Origin: Acidobacteriota bacterium
GTDB lineage: Bacteria; Acidobacteriota; Blastocatellia; Pyrinomonadales; Pyrinomonadaceae
Direction of reading: 5' to 3'
Assembly: GCA_023436495.1 (NCBI GenBank)
Contig: JAEZIT010000097.1
Location: forward strand, 17,961-81,960
Length of the DNA stretch: 64,000 bases
Shown here: positions 1 to 8,617 of the stretch, piece after piece
Layout of the letters: each line of letters opens with the position of its first letter
How positions within the stretch are numbered: position 1 is the stretch's first letter
The notes under the pieces: generated by a model
The model's input: only the letters and a program-made list of their open reading frames with translations
The model's database searches: none
Told to the model about the DNA's origin: nothing
Program-made: the position numbers and the translations under genes

Positions 1-320
1 AAGAAAAGAAGAACGTTCTGCTGGAGTTTTTCGGGTTTTGCCGCGAAGAAATGCCGGAGCTGGTCGCGCTCGGTAAAATGAAACAGCTCGCGGGACAGTT
101 CACAAAAGGCCTCGTCGGCGGGGCACAGTTCCGCCAGACGCTGTATCATTCACATTCTGCGGAAGAAATATTGGACAATATCACAAAATATTTCGAGACG
201 CTGTCCGCGCGCGAGACTTTCGGTGACGGATTGGTCGAAGCCGACACAGACCTCGAATTCACTTCATGCGAAGCGGCCGATCCATCCTGTTCGGAAGACG
301 CCGCGGCGATCGCTGCCTGA
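1..320 (+). CDS. tRNA-dihydrouridine synthase (DusB-like), C-terminal fragment
   Basis: The reading frame is open from the left edge of the window (first full codon at base 3), so the N-terminal catalytic TIM barrel lies outside. What remains is about 105 residues. It contains a helical segment with MKQLAGQFTKGLVGGAQFRQ and HSAEEILDNITKYFE, which resembles the C-terminal tRNA-binding helical domain of DusB-type enzymes. These enzymes reduce uridines in the tRNA D-loop with FMN and NADPH. The last 35 residues are acidic and low-complexity, beyond the usual family end. The stop codon is 2 nt before the ATG of the next gene, so the two are probably co-transcribed. The family call rests on a short stretch and is moderate. 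Confidence 0.5.
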   Translation, partial: EKKNVLLEFFGFCREEMPELVALGKMKQLAGQFTKGLVGGAQFRQTLYHSHSAEEILDNITKYFETLSARETFGDGLVEADTDLEFTSCEAADPSCSEDAAAIAA

Positions 321-322
321 AT

Positions 323-808
323 ATGAAAAAGACGATAATTTCGTCCGCCATCGTGATATTTGCCGCTGCCGCGGGCTGTTTTGCACAGGGAGCGGCAAAG
401 GCAAAACCGGCTCCGCCACCGCAGTCAAAACCTGCCGCTGCAACATCGGGAATTGCTGAGGAGATCAGCTCGTCGCCGGCATTTGCGGAGGTGCTGCTGC
501 GGACGACAGAATTACAGGCCGAGGTGGAATCGCTGCTCGCCGAATATACGGACGATTACCCTCGGGTCAAACAGGTCAGGTACGAGCTGGACGCGTTGAA
601 ACGTGAAACGGCGCGGATCACGGCTGTTAAACCTGCGGAAGCGGGTAAGCTTACGCTGTCGCTAGGTAAATTGGTTGTCAGAAAGTCGGAGCTCGAGGGC
701 GACCTGAACAGGCTGCTCGAACAATATAAAGAAGGACATCCCGATGTGATCCGAGCGAAGAAAAAGGTCGACGTTTTTGAGGCGGCGATCAAGCAGATCT
801 TAGGATAG
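323..808 (+). CDS. small secreted coiled-coil protein
   Basis: Protein of 161 residues. It starts with a signal peptide (MKKTIISSAIVIFAAAAGCF, then AQG); AAGC could also be read as a weak lipobox. A Pro/Ala-rich linker follows, then two helical segments, DYPRVKQVRYELDAL and GHPDVIRAKKKVDVFE. Each carries the Y/H-P-x-V pattern seen in the coiled coils of chain-length-determinant (Wzz/GNVR) proteins. There is no catalytic motif and no C-terminal membrane segment. I chose this start over an upstream in-frame ATG (266) because that one adds a basic stretch ahead of the signal peptide and would overlap the dus gene. Probably a periplasmic structural protein; function unknown. Confidence 0.7.
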   Translation: MKKTIISSAIVIFAAAAGCFAQGAAKAKPAPPPQSKPAAATSGIAEEISSSPAFAEVLLRTTELQAEVESLLAEYTDDYPRVKQVRYELDALKRETARITAVKPAEAGKLTLSLGKLVVRKSELEGDLNRLLEQYKEGHPDVIRAKKKVDVFEAAIKQILG

Positions 809-1081
809 CAGTCCGTCCGCCTCGATCGTCTCGTCCGAAAGTACCTCATACAGATCGGCGGCCGAGCCTTTCGAAACCTGCTTTGCAGCGGGAATTTCCA
901 GAACACGCAATTTGGTCAGCCGTCCGCGCCGTTTTATCGCGATCTCGTCTCCGGCCTTTATCTCTTTCGACGACTTTGCCGCCGCCCCGTTCACGGTAAC
1001 CAGCCCTGCATCGCAAAATTCCTGCGCGAGGCTGCGGCGAAGGATCAGGCGGCTGGTCTTCAGGAACACATCCAATCTCAT
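800..1081 (-). CDS. S4-domain RNA-binding protein
   Basis: 93 residues, beginning MRLDVFLKTSRLILRRSLAQ, the typical opening of a stand-alone S4 domain (Hsp15/RqcP-like). It continues with the VTVNGAAAKSSKEIKAGDEI core, which forms the S4 alpha-L RNA-binding surface. Such proteins bind rRNA or stalled 50S-tRNA complexes. The start at 1081 is chosen by family alignment. No Shine-Dalgarno precedes it; instead the ATG directly follows the U-tract of a terminator-like hairpin (1082-1120). An alternative start at 1108 adds nine residues but lies inside that hairpin. The 3' end overlaps the end of the plus-strand coiled-coil gene by 9 nt (convergent). Confidence 0.8.
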   Translation of the reverse strand: MRLDVFLKTSRLILRRSLAQEFCDAGLVTVNGAAAKSSKEIKAGDEIAIKRRGRLTKLRVLEIPAAKQVSKGSAADLYEVLSDETIEADGLLS

Positions 1082-1120
1082 AAAAATAATAAAGGCGGAC
1101 AGTGACATTCACCATCCGCC
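1082..1120 (-). terminator. intrinsic terminator downstream of the SurA-like gene
   Basis: Read on the minus strand: a 6-bp GGCGGA/TCCGCC stem (1115-1120 with 1094-1099) with a 15-nt loop, then TTTATTATTTTT. It lies about 20 nt after the stop of the SurA-like gene. The ATG of the S4 gene follows the U-tract with no gap. Confidence 0.65.
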
Positions 1121-1140
1121 CGTTCGAAATTCGAAGCCGA

Positions 1141-2208
1141 TCAATTATCGGATTTCTTTTCCGTGCTTGCCTTGCGTTCGTCTGCGAAAAGAAGCGGCCC
1201 GACCAGCGGACGATATGTATCGCTGATCTTAATATAAGAATCTTCGCGAAGCTTCGTCATGAATTTCTGCTGTTCGGCGGGAAACGCTTCCTGCATCATT
1301 GCCATCCGTACAGCGTTTTCGTCAAAGACAGATTCGTTGCTGGCCTTTGACCGTTCGTCAACACGCAGGATGTTGATGCCGACCTGGTCCACTTCGACCG
1401 GATCAGCGATGCCGCCCGTCTTTACGTTCTTGAGCGCCTCTCCATATTTGGGATCGAGCTCGGATACTTTTAGCGCGCCCTCGACCTTGCCTTTGGACGT
1501 CGCGACATCAGGACGGTCGGAATTCTCAACAGCGATCTTTGCGAAATCCGCGCCGCCGCGAAGCTGTGCGACAAGCTGTTTCGCCTTTTCCCTCACCGCA
1601 TTTTCATCGCGGCCCGCAAAGCCCAAAAAGATCTCGCTGATCGATACCGTTTCCGGAGTCGTGAATTTCGTCTTGTGCTTTTCGTAGTAATCCTTTAATT
1701 CCTTGCCGTTCGGTTTCCAGTAAAGTTTCGCCTGCACCTCGCGCTGAATGACCAGGTCGCGCGTGATCTGCTTTCGCCACATCTCGCGCATCTCCTGCGG
1801 GTCGATGCCGTTCTTTTCCATTTCCTGGTAAAGGGCCTCGATCGTCTTCAGGTTGTTCTGCTTCATTATCTGCAAAAAGCGCTGGTTGATCTGTGCATCG
1901 ACTTCAGCGTCGACGCCCATTTCCTTTGCCTTCTGGACCAGAAGCTCCTCGTTGATCAGGTTGGCGATCATTTCACCTTGTTTCTCGTCAACAAGCTTTT
2001 GTGCTTCGTCACGCTTCTTACCTTCCTGAACGTATGAATCGACAATGTCCTTGTTCTCTCGTTTAACGCGGGAAAGCGTGATAACGCCGTCGTTTACCTG
2101 GGCGACCACCTCGTCGATCACTTTTGTCTCACTTTCCTGAGCGATCGAGAAGACCGACGCCGCTAAAACAATGGCAAACGCGGTAAAAGCGGTTTTAAAA
2201 TACTTCAT
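1141..2208 (-). CDS. SurA-like periplasmic peptidyl-prolyl isomerase/chaperone
   Basis: 355 residues with a signal peptide (MKYFKTAFTAFAIVLAASVFSIAQ). A SurA N-terminal helical chaperone domain follows (DEVVAQVNDGVITLSRVKRE, then long amphipathic helices to about residue 170). Next is a parvulin PPIC domain starting near TPETVSISEIFLGF, with the GGADFAKIAVENSD and family KGKVEGALKVSELDP segments. Expected role: folding of outer-membrane proteins in the periplasm. The start at 2208 is preceded by AGGTG at good spacing; a GTG three codons upstream is inside that ribosome-binding site. There is one parvulin domain rather than the two of E. coli SurA, which is common outside proteobacteria. Confidence 0.85.
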   Translation of the reverse strand: MKYFKTAFTAFAIVLAASVFSIAQESETKVIDEVVAQVNDGVITLSRVKRENKDIVDSYVQEGKKRDEAQKLVDEKQGEMIANLINEELLVQKAKEMGVDAEVDAQINQRFLQIMKQNNLKTIEALYQEMEKNGIDPQEMREMWRKQITRDLVIQREVQAKLYWKPNGKELKDYYEKHKTKFTTPETVSISEIFLGFAGRDENAVREKAKQLVAQLRGGADFAKIAVENSDRPDVATSKGKVEGALKVSELDPKYGEALKNVKTGGIADPVEVDQVGINILRVDERSKASNESVFDENAVRMAMMQEAFPAEQQKFMTKLREDSYIKISDTYRPLVGPLLFADERKASTEKKSDN

Positions 2209-2228
2209 CTTTTGCACCTAAATGTATT

Positions 2229-2275
2229 ATTATAAAAACAATCGAAAATTTGCAGCTTTCGCAATATCGAAAGCT
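2229..2275 (-). promoter_or_regulatory. candidate promoter and 22-bp inverted repeat upstream of the SurA-like gene
   Basis: On the minus strand a TATAAT hexamer lies at 2229-2234. A perfect 8-bp-arm inverted repeat, AGCTTTCG-N6-CGAAAGCT (2254-2275), covers the region where the -35 element should be. That position suits a repressor or extracytoplasmic-stress operator. No good -35 hexamer is visible. The site is in the divergent region shared with the zinc-ribbon protein gene. Confidence 0.35.
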
Positions 2276-2382
2276 TTGATGCCGAAAAGGTTTTTGAAGT
2301 TTCATTCGAAACTAAAAAAATGACCGTATCCGTTGAAAATGAGGCTGAATTGGCCCTGTTAAACAATCGACGGAATAAAATT

Positions 2383-3177
2383 ATGGCCCAAACCAGCAAA
2401 AAGTGCGCGAATTGCCGATTGATCAATTTTGCCGCGGCGCCCAAATGCATTCGATGCAGCTCGGCCCAATTCGAAATTGTGACTATACCGCCAAACGGCG
2501 GTTTTCTCAACTCAAATTACGCAAAGCGCTTAGGGCTTTTGGCTTACGCATTCGTGTTTGCATTTGCCGGATTTTACATTTCGATGGTGCTGTCGGCACA
2601 GCCGCTGAAGAAAAACGAGGCTGCATCGGTCGAGCAGGCAATAAGTGTCATTGCCGACAAAGGGTTTTCTACCGAAGCGTTCATGCTCCGCCACCTGACG
2701 TCGTTTCGCAGCAGCGACAATTGGCTGAACGCGTCGATCCCGAAGGAGAACGCGTACGCGGCGACCAATTTTCCGTTCGAAGTTATGACCCTTTACCCGG
2801 ATTTTTTCAAATATCCGGTCGATGACGTCGAGCGGGCGGTGATCCTTCTTCACGAAGCACGGCACCTGCAAGGGCGCGGCGAAGAAGATGCTTACGAATT
2901 CGTCTGGCGAAACCGGCAGAGGTTCGGATGGACGAAGGACAAATACCAACATACCGACCTTTGGACGGTCGTCCGCCTGCAGACGCAGGAATATGCTCCG
3001 GCTCTGTTTACCTGTCCGGAAAGACCGGATCACGATTGCACGGAAGAGCGGTCAGCCGCGAATGGACTGCAGCGCTTCGATCGCGGCGGAGAGCAGGTTA
3101 TCGCGATCGGTGATCACGCGAAGGACGCCGCTCGGCGAAAAGGTCGAACTCTCATTCTCAGACAAAAATCCCATTAA
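2383..3177 (+). CDS. zinc-ribbon membrane protein with an HExxH metalloprotease-like motif
   Basis: 264 residues. The N-terminus carries two CxxC pairs (C8/C11 and C22/C25), typical of a zinc ribbon. One transmembrane helix follows (about residues 49-70). The extracytoplasmic part contains VILLHEARHLQGRGEEDAY: H157-E158-x-x-H161 is a canonical gluzincin-type motif, with E167/E168 as possible third ligands. I do not recognise the family. The start at 2383 (MAQTSKKCANC) is chosen because upstream residues look non-coding. The last 42 codons run antisense through the 3' end of mfd (126-nt overlap). That tail has CPERPDHDC but no known domain. Confidence 0.65.
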   Translation: MAQTSKKCANCRLINFAAAPKCIRCSSAQFEIVTIPPNGGFLNSNYAKRLGLLAYAFVFAFAGFYISMVLSAQPLKKNEAASVEQAISVIADKGFSTEAFMLRHLTSFRSSDNWLNASIPKENAYAATNFPFEVMTLYPDFFKYPVDDVERAVILLHEARHLQGRGEEDAYEFVWRNRQRFGWTKDKYQHTDLWTVVRLQTQEYAPALFTCPERPDHDCTEERSAANGLQRFDRGGEQVIAIGDHAKDAARRKGRTLILRQKSH

Positions 3178-6100
3178 TTTTTCAGGATCGACGCGGCCGT
3201 TTTCGCTGAGCTTGACCGCGAATCCGTCCGTTGTCTTATCGACGGAGAGTATCCGCATCGTTTCCGCAAGCTTTCGCAGGCGCCCGTATAGGAACAGGTT
3301 TTCAACGGAATCCGGTACCTTGCCGTAGCGGTCGCTGATCTCGGCGTGGATCTCACGAAGTGCGTCTTCGGATTCGGAGGACGATATGCGTTTATAGGTG
3401 CGAAGGCGCTGTGCGGCTTCGGAAATATAGTCCTTCGGGATCGACACGTCCATCCCGAGGTTTATCGAAACGCTGGTTTCGTCAGCGATCTCGTCGCCGC
3501 GGATCTCGGCGATCGTACGTTCGAGCATTTTCGTATAAAGGTCGAAACCGAGTGCGTCCAGATGTCCTGATTGCTGGCCGCCGAGGATGTTTCCCGCGCC
3601 GCGGAGTTCGAGGTCGAGTGCGGCAAGCCGGAAACCGGCGCCGAGGTCGGAAAATTCGCGGATCGCGCTAAGGCGGCGTCGGGCGATGGGCGTCAGTTCC
3701 AGTTCCGAAGGTATCAGCAGATACGCATACGCGCGGCGATTTGAACGGCCGACGCGGCCGCGCAGCTGATACAGCTGTGACAGGCCGTAATTGTCGGCGC
3801 GGTTGATGATGATAGTATTCGCACGCGGTATATCGATGCCGTTCTCGATGATGGTAGTAGCGACGAGAATGTCATACTTGTAACCCATAAAATCGAGCAT
3901 CACCTGCTCCATCGCTTTTTCATTCATCTGGCCGTGGCCGATAGCGATTCGTGCGTGCGGTACGATCTTTTGAACCAGGGCGGCAATGGCATCGATGGTT
4001 TCGACGCGGTTGTGAATGATATAGATCTGGCCGCTGCGGGCGAGTTCGAGCTCGACAGCGGATTTAATGACACTTTCGGAAAATTGGACGACCTGTGTAT
4101 TGATCGCGAGCCGGTCGCGCGGCGGAGTTTCTATTACGGACATATCCCGCATGCCAAGCAGCGACATATTAAGAGTCCGCGGGATCGGCGTCGCGGAAAG
4201 TGTCAGTACGTCGACCTTTTTCTTAAGCTGTTTCAGCTTTTCTTTATGCGCGACGCCGAATCGCTGTTCTTCATCGACGATGACCAGGCCGAGTTTCGGC
4301 AGCGAAACGTCGTTCGATAGAATCCGGTGTGTACCGACGAGAACATCCACGTCGCCCTTTTCGGCTTGCTCGACCACGGATTTCTGCTCTTTTGTGCTGC
4401 GAAAACGCGACAGCAGATCGACCTTGACTGGAAATGCCGAGAATCGTTTCGAGAATGTCTCGAAATGCTGGTATGCGAGGACGGTCGTCGGGGTCAGTAC
4501 CGCGACCTGCTTTCCGTCCATGACGGCTTTGAAGGCGGCGCGCATCGCGACCTCGGTCTTGCCGTACCCGACGTCGCCTATGATGAGCCGATCCATCGGC
4601 GATGCGGTTTCCATGTCGGACTTCACGTCCTCGATCGCGGACGCCTGATCAACCGTCAGCTCGTACGGAAAAGCGTCCTCGAATTCGTGCTGCCACGGAG
4701 CGTCGGGCGAAAACGCATGGCCCCGGACGAGCTTGCGTTCGGCATAAAGCTTCAGCAGTTCGTCGGCCATATCGCGCATCGCCCGCTTCGCTTTTGCCTT
4801 TGTCTTCTGCCAACCAATCCCGCCGAGACGATCGAGCGTCGGGGATGTCGCCTCACCCGACGAATACCGCGAGACCAGATCAAGGCGTTCGACGGGAACG
4901 AACAGCTTGGCATTATCGGCATATATCAGCAGCATGAACTCGCGGGAGAGCCCCGCCGTGTCAATGGTCTGAAGGCCTTCGAAGCGCCCAATGCCGTGAT
5001 CGACGTGAACGACGTAATCGCCCGGTTTCAGATCGCGGAAATCAGAAATAAAGGCGCCGAGCTTGTTCTTTTTCGCGCGTGCGGCGGCCGGCGACGACGG
5101 AGCTTCTGCCGGACGTGCCTCGCCGAAAATGTCGCTTTCGGAATAGACGGTCAGTCCTTCCGACGGGATCTCGAACCCGCCTGAGAGCTCGCCGACGACG
5201 GTCGATCCGTGCGGAACGCTGACTTCGTATTCGCGAAGTATCTCTTCGATCCGTTCCGCCATGCCGAATGTCTGCATGACCAGCATCGTCCGTGCTGCCG
5301 GGCTTTCATTCAGGACGCGTGCGAATTCTCGCAAGTCGCCGTGAAACTTGCGGGTCGAGCGGGAAATGATCTCAATGTCCGCCGAGCGTTCAGCGACCGG
5401 GAAAAGGAAAAGCGGAACGGGCGTACCCCCGGATGCCGCCGAACCGTCGATGGCGAATTCGTCATCGGTTTGGGCCGCGGTCTTCCCGAGTGTGCGAAGC
5501 TCGATGCGGCGGCAGTTGCCAGCCTTTTCGCGAAGCTCCGCGGGTTCGAGAAAAAGCTCATTCGGCTCGAGCCCAATGTCGCCTGATTCGCGGAGTTCCG
5601 CAAAATGTTCGTTCGTCCGGTCGTAAAAATTCGAAAGCGTCTGTTCGACGATAACGGGTTCGTCGATGACAAATATGCAGTCTTTGAGATAATCGAAAAC
5701 GGTCGAGCCGAGCGGCTTTACCAGCGGCAGCAGGAATTCCCAGCCTGAGAAAGTTTCGCCTTCGGATGCAAAATCGACCCGGTCCTTTAGATTTCGTGCA
5801 AACCGGTCGTCGGAAAACCTCTCCCGGGCAAAGAACGCCCAATCGCGAAGGTCCTGCGGCGACGCCGCATACTCGCGCATCGGAATGACCTCGGCTTCAT
5901 TCCGGTGGCCTGTGGAAAGCTGTGTATCGGGGTCGAATTCGCGGATCGAATCGACGGTGTCGCCGAAAAATTCGATGCGGACGGGATTTGTCATACCGGG
6001 TGACCAGATGTCGACGATGCCGCCGCGGATCGAAAATTCGCCGATGTTCGCGATCGGCTCTTCGCGGACGTAACCGGCGGCGATAAGCTTTCCGATGAGT

Positions 6101-6552
6101 TCTTCGGGCGGATGGTCTTCGTCGCGTCGAAGCACGGCGCCGAGAGCTTTCACTTCGTTGGGCGACGGCGTCCGTGTGATCATCGAACGCGCCGACAGCA
6201 GCAAATAATCCGGCCGCGAACGGGCCATTTGCCATAGAGCAAGAGCGCGGCGTTCCAGCGTTCGCGCGTGCGGCGAGATGCCCGAATATATCTCGGTTTC
6301 AAATGACGGCAGGGAAACGATCGCAGGGTCGGCGCCGGCGAAAAACCTGAGGTCCGATTCCCATGCGTCACATTCGGTATTGGACGGCATGATCACAACG
6401 AACTGCCGGGAACTCCCTGCGGCAAGCTGCGACAGCACACACGCTTTCGAAGCGGCCGATGTCAGGCCATTGATGGAGATCACGCGGCTGCCGCCGTCGA
6501 TCTCGGTTCTCATTCGGCGAAGCAATTCTGATCGTTCGGTACCCTCATTCAT
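3052..6552 (-). CDS. mfd: transcription-repair coupling factor Mfd
   Basis: 1166 residues, the usual length for Mfd. Visible in order are the UvrB-like N-terminal module, the RNA-polymerase-interacting domain (KPGDYVVHVDHGIGRFEGL), and a RecG-like SF2 translocase with Walker A GDVGYGKTE and the DEEQ box (VIVDEEQRFGV). Helicase motifs around LSATPIPRTL and QLRGRVGRS and a C-terminal TRCF domain follow. Mfd removes RNA polymerase stalled at lesions and recruits UvrA. The start at 6552 (MNEGTERSELL) is preferred; an upstream in-frame ATG at 6627 adds a Pro/Gly-rich stretch without family similarity. No strong ribosome-binding site is visible. Confidence 0.95.
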   Translation of the reverse strand: MNEGTERSELLRRMRTEIDGGSRVISINGLTSAASKACVLSQLAAGSSRQFVVIMPSNTECDAWESDLRFFAGADPAIVSLPSFETEIYSGISPHARTLERRALALWQMARSRPDYLLLSARSMITRTPSPNEVKALGAVLRRDEDHPPEELIGKLIAAGYVREEPIANIGEFSIRGGIVDIWSPGMTNPVRIEFFGDTVDSIREFDPDTQLSTGHRNEAEVIPMREYAASPQDLRDWAFFARERFSDDRFARNLKDRVDFASEGETFSGWEFLLPLVKPLGSTVFDYLKDCIFVIDEPVIVEQTLSNFYDRTNEHFAELRESGDIGLEPNELFLEPAELREKAGNCRRIELRTLGKTAAQTDDEFAIDGSAASGGTPVPLFLFPVAERSADIEIISRSTRKFHGDLREFARVLNESPAARTMLVMQTFGMAERIEEILREYEVSVPHGSTVVGELSGGFEIPSEGLTVYSESDIFGEARPAEAPSSPAAARAKKNKLGAFISDFRDLKPGDYVVHVDHGIGRFEGLQTIDTAGLSREFMLLIYADNAKLFVPVERLDLVSRYSSGEATSPTLDRLGGIGWQKTKAKAKRAMRDMADELLKLYAERKLVRGHAFSPDAPWQHEFEDAFPYELTVDQASAIEDVKSDMETASPMDRLIIGDVGYGKTEVAMRAAFKAVMDGKQVAVLTPTTVLAYQHFETFSKRFSAFPVKVDLLSRFRSTKEQKSVVEQAEKGDVDVLVGTHRILSNDVSLPKLGLVIVDEEQRFGVAHKEKLKQLKKKVDVLTLSATPIPRTLNMSLLGMRDMSVIETPPRDRLAINTQVVQFSESVIKSAVELELARSGQIYIIHNRVETIDAIAALVQKIVPHARIAIGHGQMNEKAMEQVMLDFMGYKYDILVATTIIENGIDIPRANTIIINRADNYGLSQLYQLRGRVGRSNRRAYAYLLIPSELELTPIARRRLSAIREFSDLGAGFRLAALDLELRGAGNILGGQQSGHLDALGFDLYTKMLERTIAEIRGDEIADETSVSINLGMDVSIPKDYISEAAQRLRTYKRISSSESEDALREIHAEISDRYGKVPDSVENLFLYGRLRKLAETMRILSVDKTTDGFAVKLSENGRVDPEKLMGFLSENESSTFSPSGVLRVITDRDNLLSAAIEALQSIRG

Positions 6553-6663
6553 AAAACAAACACAAATATCCCCGGGAAAAGCGTTCGGGGGGCGCGTATT
6601 GCGGCCGCCCCCGAATAACGTTTCCACAGCAGTTATTAATATTTTGCCATATTCGCCGAAAGT

Positions 6664-6706
6664 TTGCCGTGCCGAAAATGCTTCTTTATAATCAGATGTT
6701 TATCTG
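6664..6706 (+). promoter_or_regulatory. sigma-70-type promoter of lysS and leader hairpin
   Basis: TTGCCG (6664-6669), a 17-nt spacer and a perfect TATAAT (6687-6692) precede lysS. A small dyad, CAGAT-GTTT-ATCTG (6693-6706), sits at or just after the expected transcription start. The lysS Shine-Dalgarno (CGGAG) follows. Confidence 0.6.
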
Positions 6707-6718
6707 AACGGAGAAATT

Positions 6719-8317
6719 ATGAACATCCCCGAGTTCGACGAGATCATCGAGCCCAACGACCAGACCGCCGCGAGGCGCGATCATTTGGACGAACTGCGCC
6801 AATTGGTCGGAAATGTTTACCCGAACAAGTTTGAGCGTTCGCGGTGGAGCGGCGGCGAAGACACGATCACGTCTCTGTTGAAATATGCGCCGGTAGCGGA
6901 AGCGTCCGCGGAGATGGCGGCGGTGCGGGCAAAGCTGAACCCGGGAGAACGGCCGCCTGCCGAGGTCAAGGACGCCGTTAACGCACGGCTGAAGGACATC
7001 GGCACGGTGCGCATCGCCGGCCGGCTGACGACACCGCCGCGCGGAAATTTCGTGCATTTGACCGACGGCCGAAACAAGCTGCAGATCTATTGCAAAAAGG
7101 GCGCCTTTTCGCTGGTGCGGAATGATGCCGATAATTCGATCGACACCGAGAACGGCTGGGCCGCTTGGCAGATGATCGACCACGGCGATTTCATAGGCGT
7201 CGAAGGGTATTTATTCGTCACCAACACCGGCGAAGTTTCCGTGCACGTCGAAAAGCTGCAGTTTCTCGCAAAGGCAATGCTGCCGATGCCCGACAAAATG
7301 CACGGGATCGCGGACGCGGAGATCCGTCAGCGACAGCGGTATGTTGACCTGATCGGTTCGTCGTTGGCTGTAGAACACGAAGGCCTGACCACGCGCGAAG
7401 TTTTCGAAACGCGTGCGAAAGCTATCTCGTCGATACGGAATTTCCTCGAAGAGAACGGGTATATTGAGGTCGAAACCCCGATGCTGACACCGAAGGCGAC
7501 GGGCGCGGCGGCAAAGCCGTTCGAGACGCATCACAACGCTCTGGACATAAAACTCTACGCGAGGATCGCGCCGGAGCTTTACCTGAAACGCCTGGTCGTC
7601 GGCGGATTCGAGAAGGTTTACGAACTTAATCGCAATTTCCGCAACGAGGGGCTGTCCTACAAGCACAACCCGGAATTTACCATGCTCGAATTCTACTGCG
7701 CCTACATGGACGTAGAAGGCATGATGGCGTTCTGCGAAGAATTGCTGCGGCAGAGCGTTCACAAAGCGACGGGCGGATCGACCGTGAACTACGAAGGCAA
7801 AGAGATCAGCTTCGAGAAATTCGATCGTATATCGATGCGCGACGCTGTACAGAAATACGCGCCGGACAGGGAAATCACCGACGAGAATATCGTTGAACTA
7901 TTCGACGCGTTCGCCGAACCTAACCTGATACAGCCCACGTTCATCGTCGATTTTCCAAAATCGATATCGCCGTTGTCGAAGGCTTCGCCGGACGATCCGC
8001 GTATTGCGGAGCGGTTCGAGCTGTTCATAAACGGAATGGAGGTCGCGAACGGCTTTTCCGAGTTGAACGACCCCAAAGAGCAGTACGAACGATTTGTCGA
8101 CCAAATGGCACAGCGCGGCCGCGGCGACGAAGAAGCGATGGTTCTCGACGAGGATTATATTCGGGCGCTGTCGTACGGAATGCCGCCGGCGGCAGGCATC
8201 GGGATCGGCATCGACAGGCTGGTGATGCTGTTGACGAACAAGCATTCGATCCGTGACGTGATCCTTTTCCCGCATATGCGGCCTGAAAAGAAAGAAGGCG
8301 AGGCCGAGACGGCGTAG
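6719..8317 (+). CDS. lysS: lysyl-tRNA synthetase, class II
   Basis: 532 residues. The N-terminal OB-fold anticodon-binding domain includes [21 protein letters not shown] class II catalytic core follows, with motif 1 ([20 protein letters not shown]), motif 2 ([20 protein letters not shown]) and motif 3 ([15 protein letters not shown]). It charges tRNA-Lys. An N-terminal extension of about 30 residues precedes the usual first helix. The start is supported by CGGAG six bases upstream and by the promoter just before it. Divergent from mfd. Confidence 0.97.
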   Translation: MNIPEFDEIIEPNDQTAARRDHLDELRQLVGNVYPNKFERSRWSGGEDTITSLLKYAPVAEASAEMAAVRAKLNPGERPPAEVKDAVNARLKDIGTVRIAGRLTTPPRGNFVHLTDGRNKLQIYCKKGAFSLVRNDADNSIDTENGWAAWQMIDHGDFIGVEGYLFVTNTGEVSVHVEKLQFLAKAMLPMPDKMHGIADAEIRQRQRYVDLIGSSLAVEHEGLTTREVFETRAKAISSIRNFLEENGYIEVETPMLTPKATGAAAKPFETHHNALDIKLYARIAPELYLKRLVVGGFEKVYELNRNFRNEGLSYKHNPEFTMLEFYCAYMDVEGMMAFCEELLRQSVHKATGGSTVNYEGKEISFEKFDRISMRDAVQKYAPDREITDENIVELFDAFAEPNLIQPTFIVDFPKSISPLSKASPDDPRIAERFELFINGMEVANGFSELNDPKEQYERFVDQMAQRGRGDEEAMVLDEDYIRALSYGMPPAAGIGIGIDRLVMLLTNKHSIRDVILFPHMRPEKKEGEAETA

Positions 8318-8368
8318 CTGGAATGCGGTTTGCCTAAGTTAAGTTTACCGAATTGGAGGTGAACGATA

Positions 8369-8614
8369 ATGGGACAGGACGCAAGAAGGACGCACGAGGA
8401 TAATAAGACGGGCATAGACATGCCGAGCGGCGACGGAACCGTTTCCGACGACGCCGTGAACGCCATTGACGACAGCGATAAGGCGAATCGGCCAACGGGA
8501 CAAGACCATTCGACAGACAATTACGCTGAAACGATGCCGGACGGCGGCGTTGGAGCCGTACAGAACGCAAACGACACGACGTCCGATGTCGCGCGTATCG
8601 ATGACGAGCGTTAG
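8369..8614 (+). CDS. small acidic, probably disordered protein
   Basis: 81 residues, rich in Asp, Asn, Thr and Gly, with no hydrophobic core, signal peptide or recognisable domain. The reading frame is supported by a strong ribosome-binding site (TTGGAGGTGA) ahead of ATG and by a clear intrinsic terminator 48 nt after the stop (8662-8697). The composition suggests a soluble, intrinsically disordered protein of the stress or hydrophilin kind, but that is inference. It may be cotranscribed with lysS (51-nt gap). Confidence 0.65.
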   Translation: MGQDARRTHEDNKTGIDMPSGDGTVSDDAVNAIDDSDKANRPTGQDHSTDNYAETMPDGGVGAVQNANDTTSDVARIDDER

Positions 8615-8617
8615 AGC

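Noticed and set aside
4327..5184. 285-codon open frame on the plus strand
   Set aside because: Lies inside mfd on the opposite strand; mfd is unambiguous.
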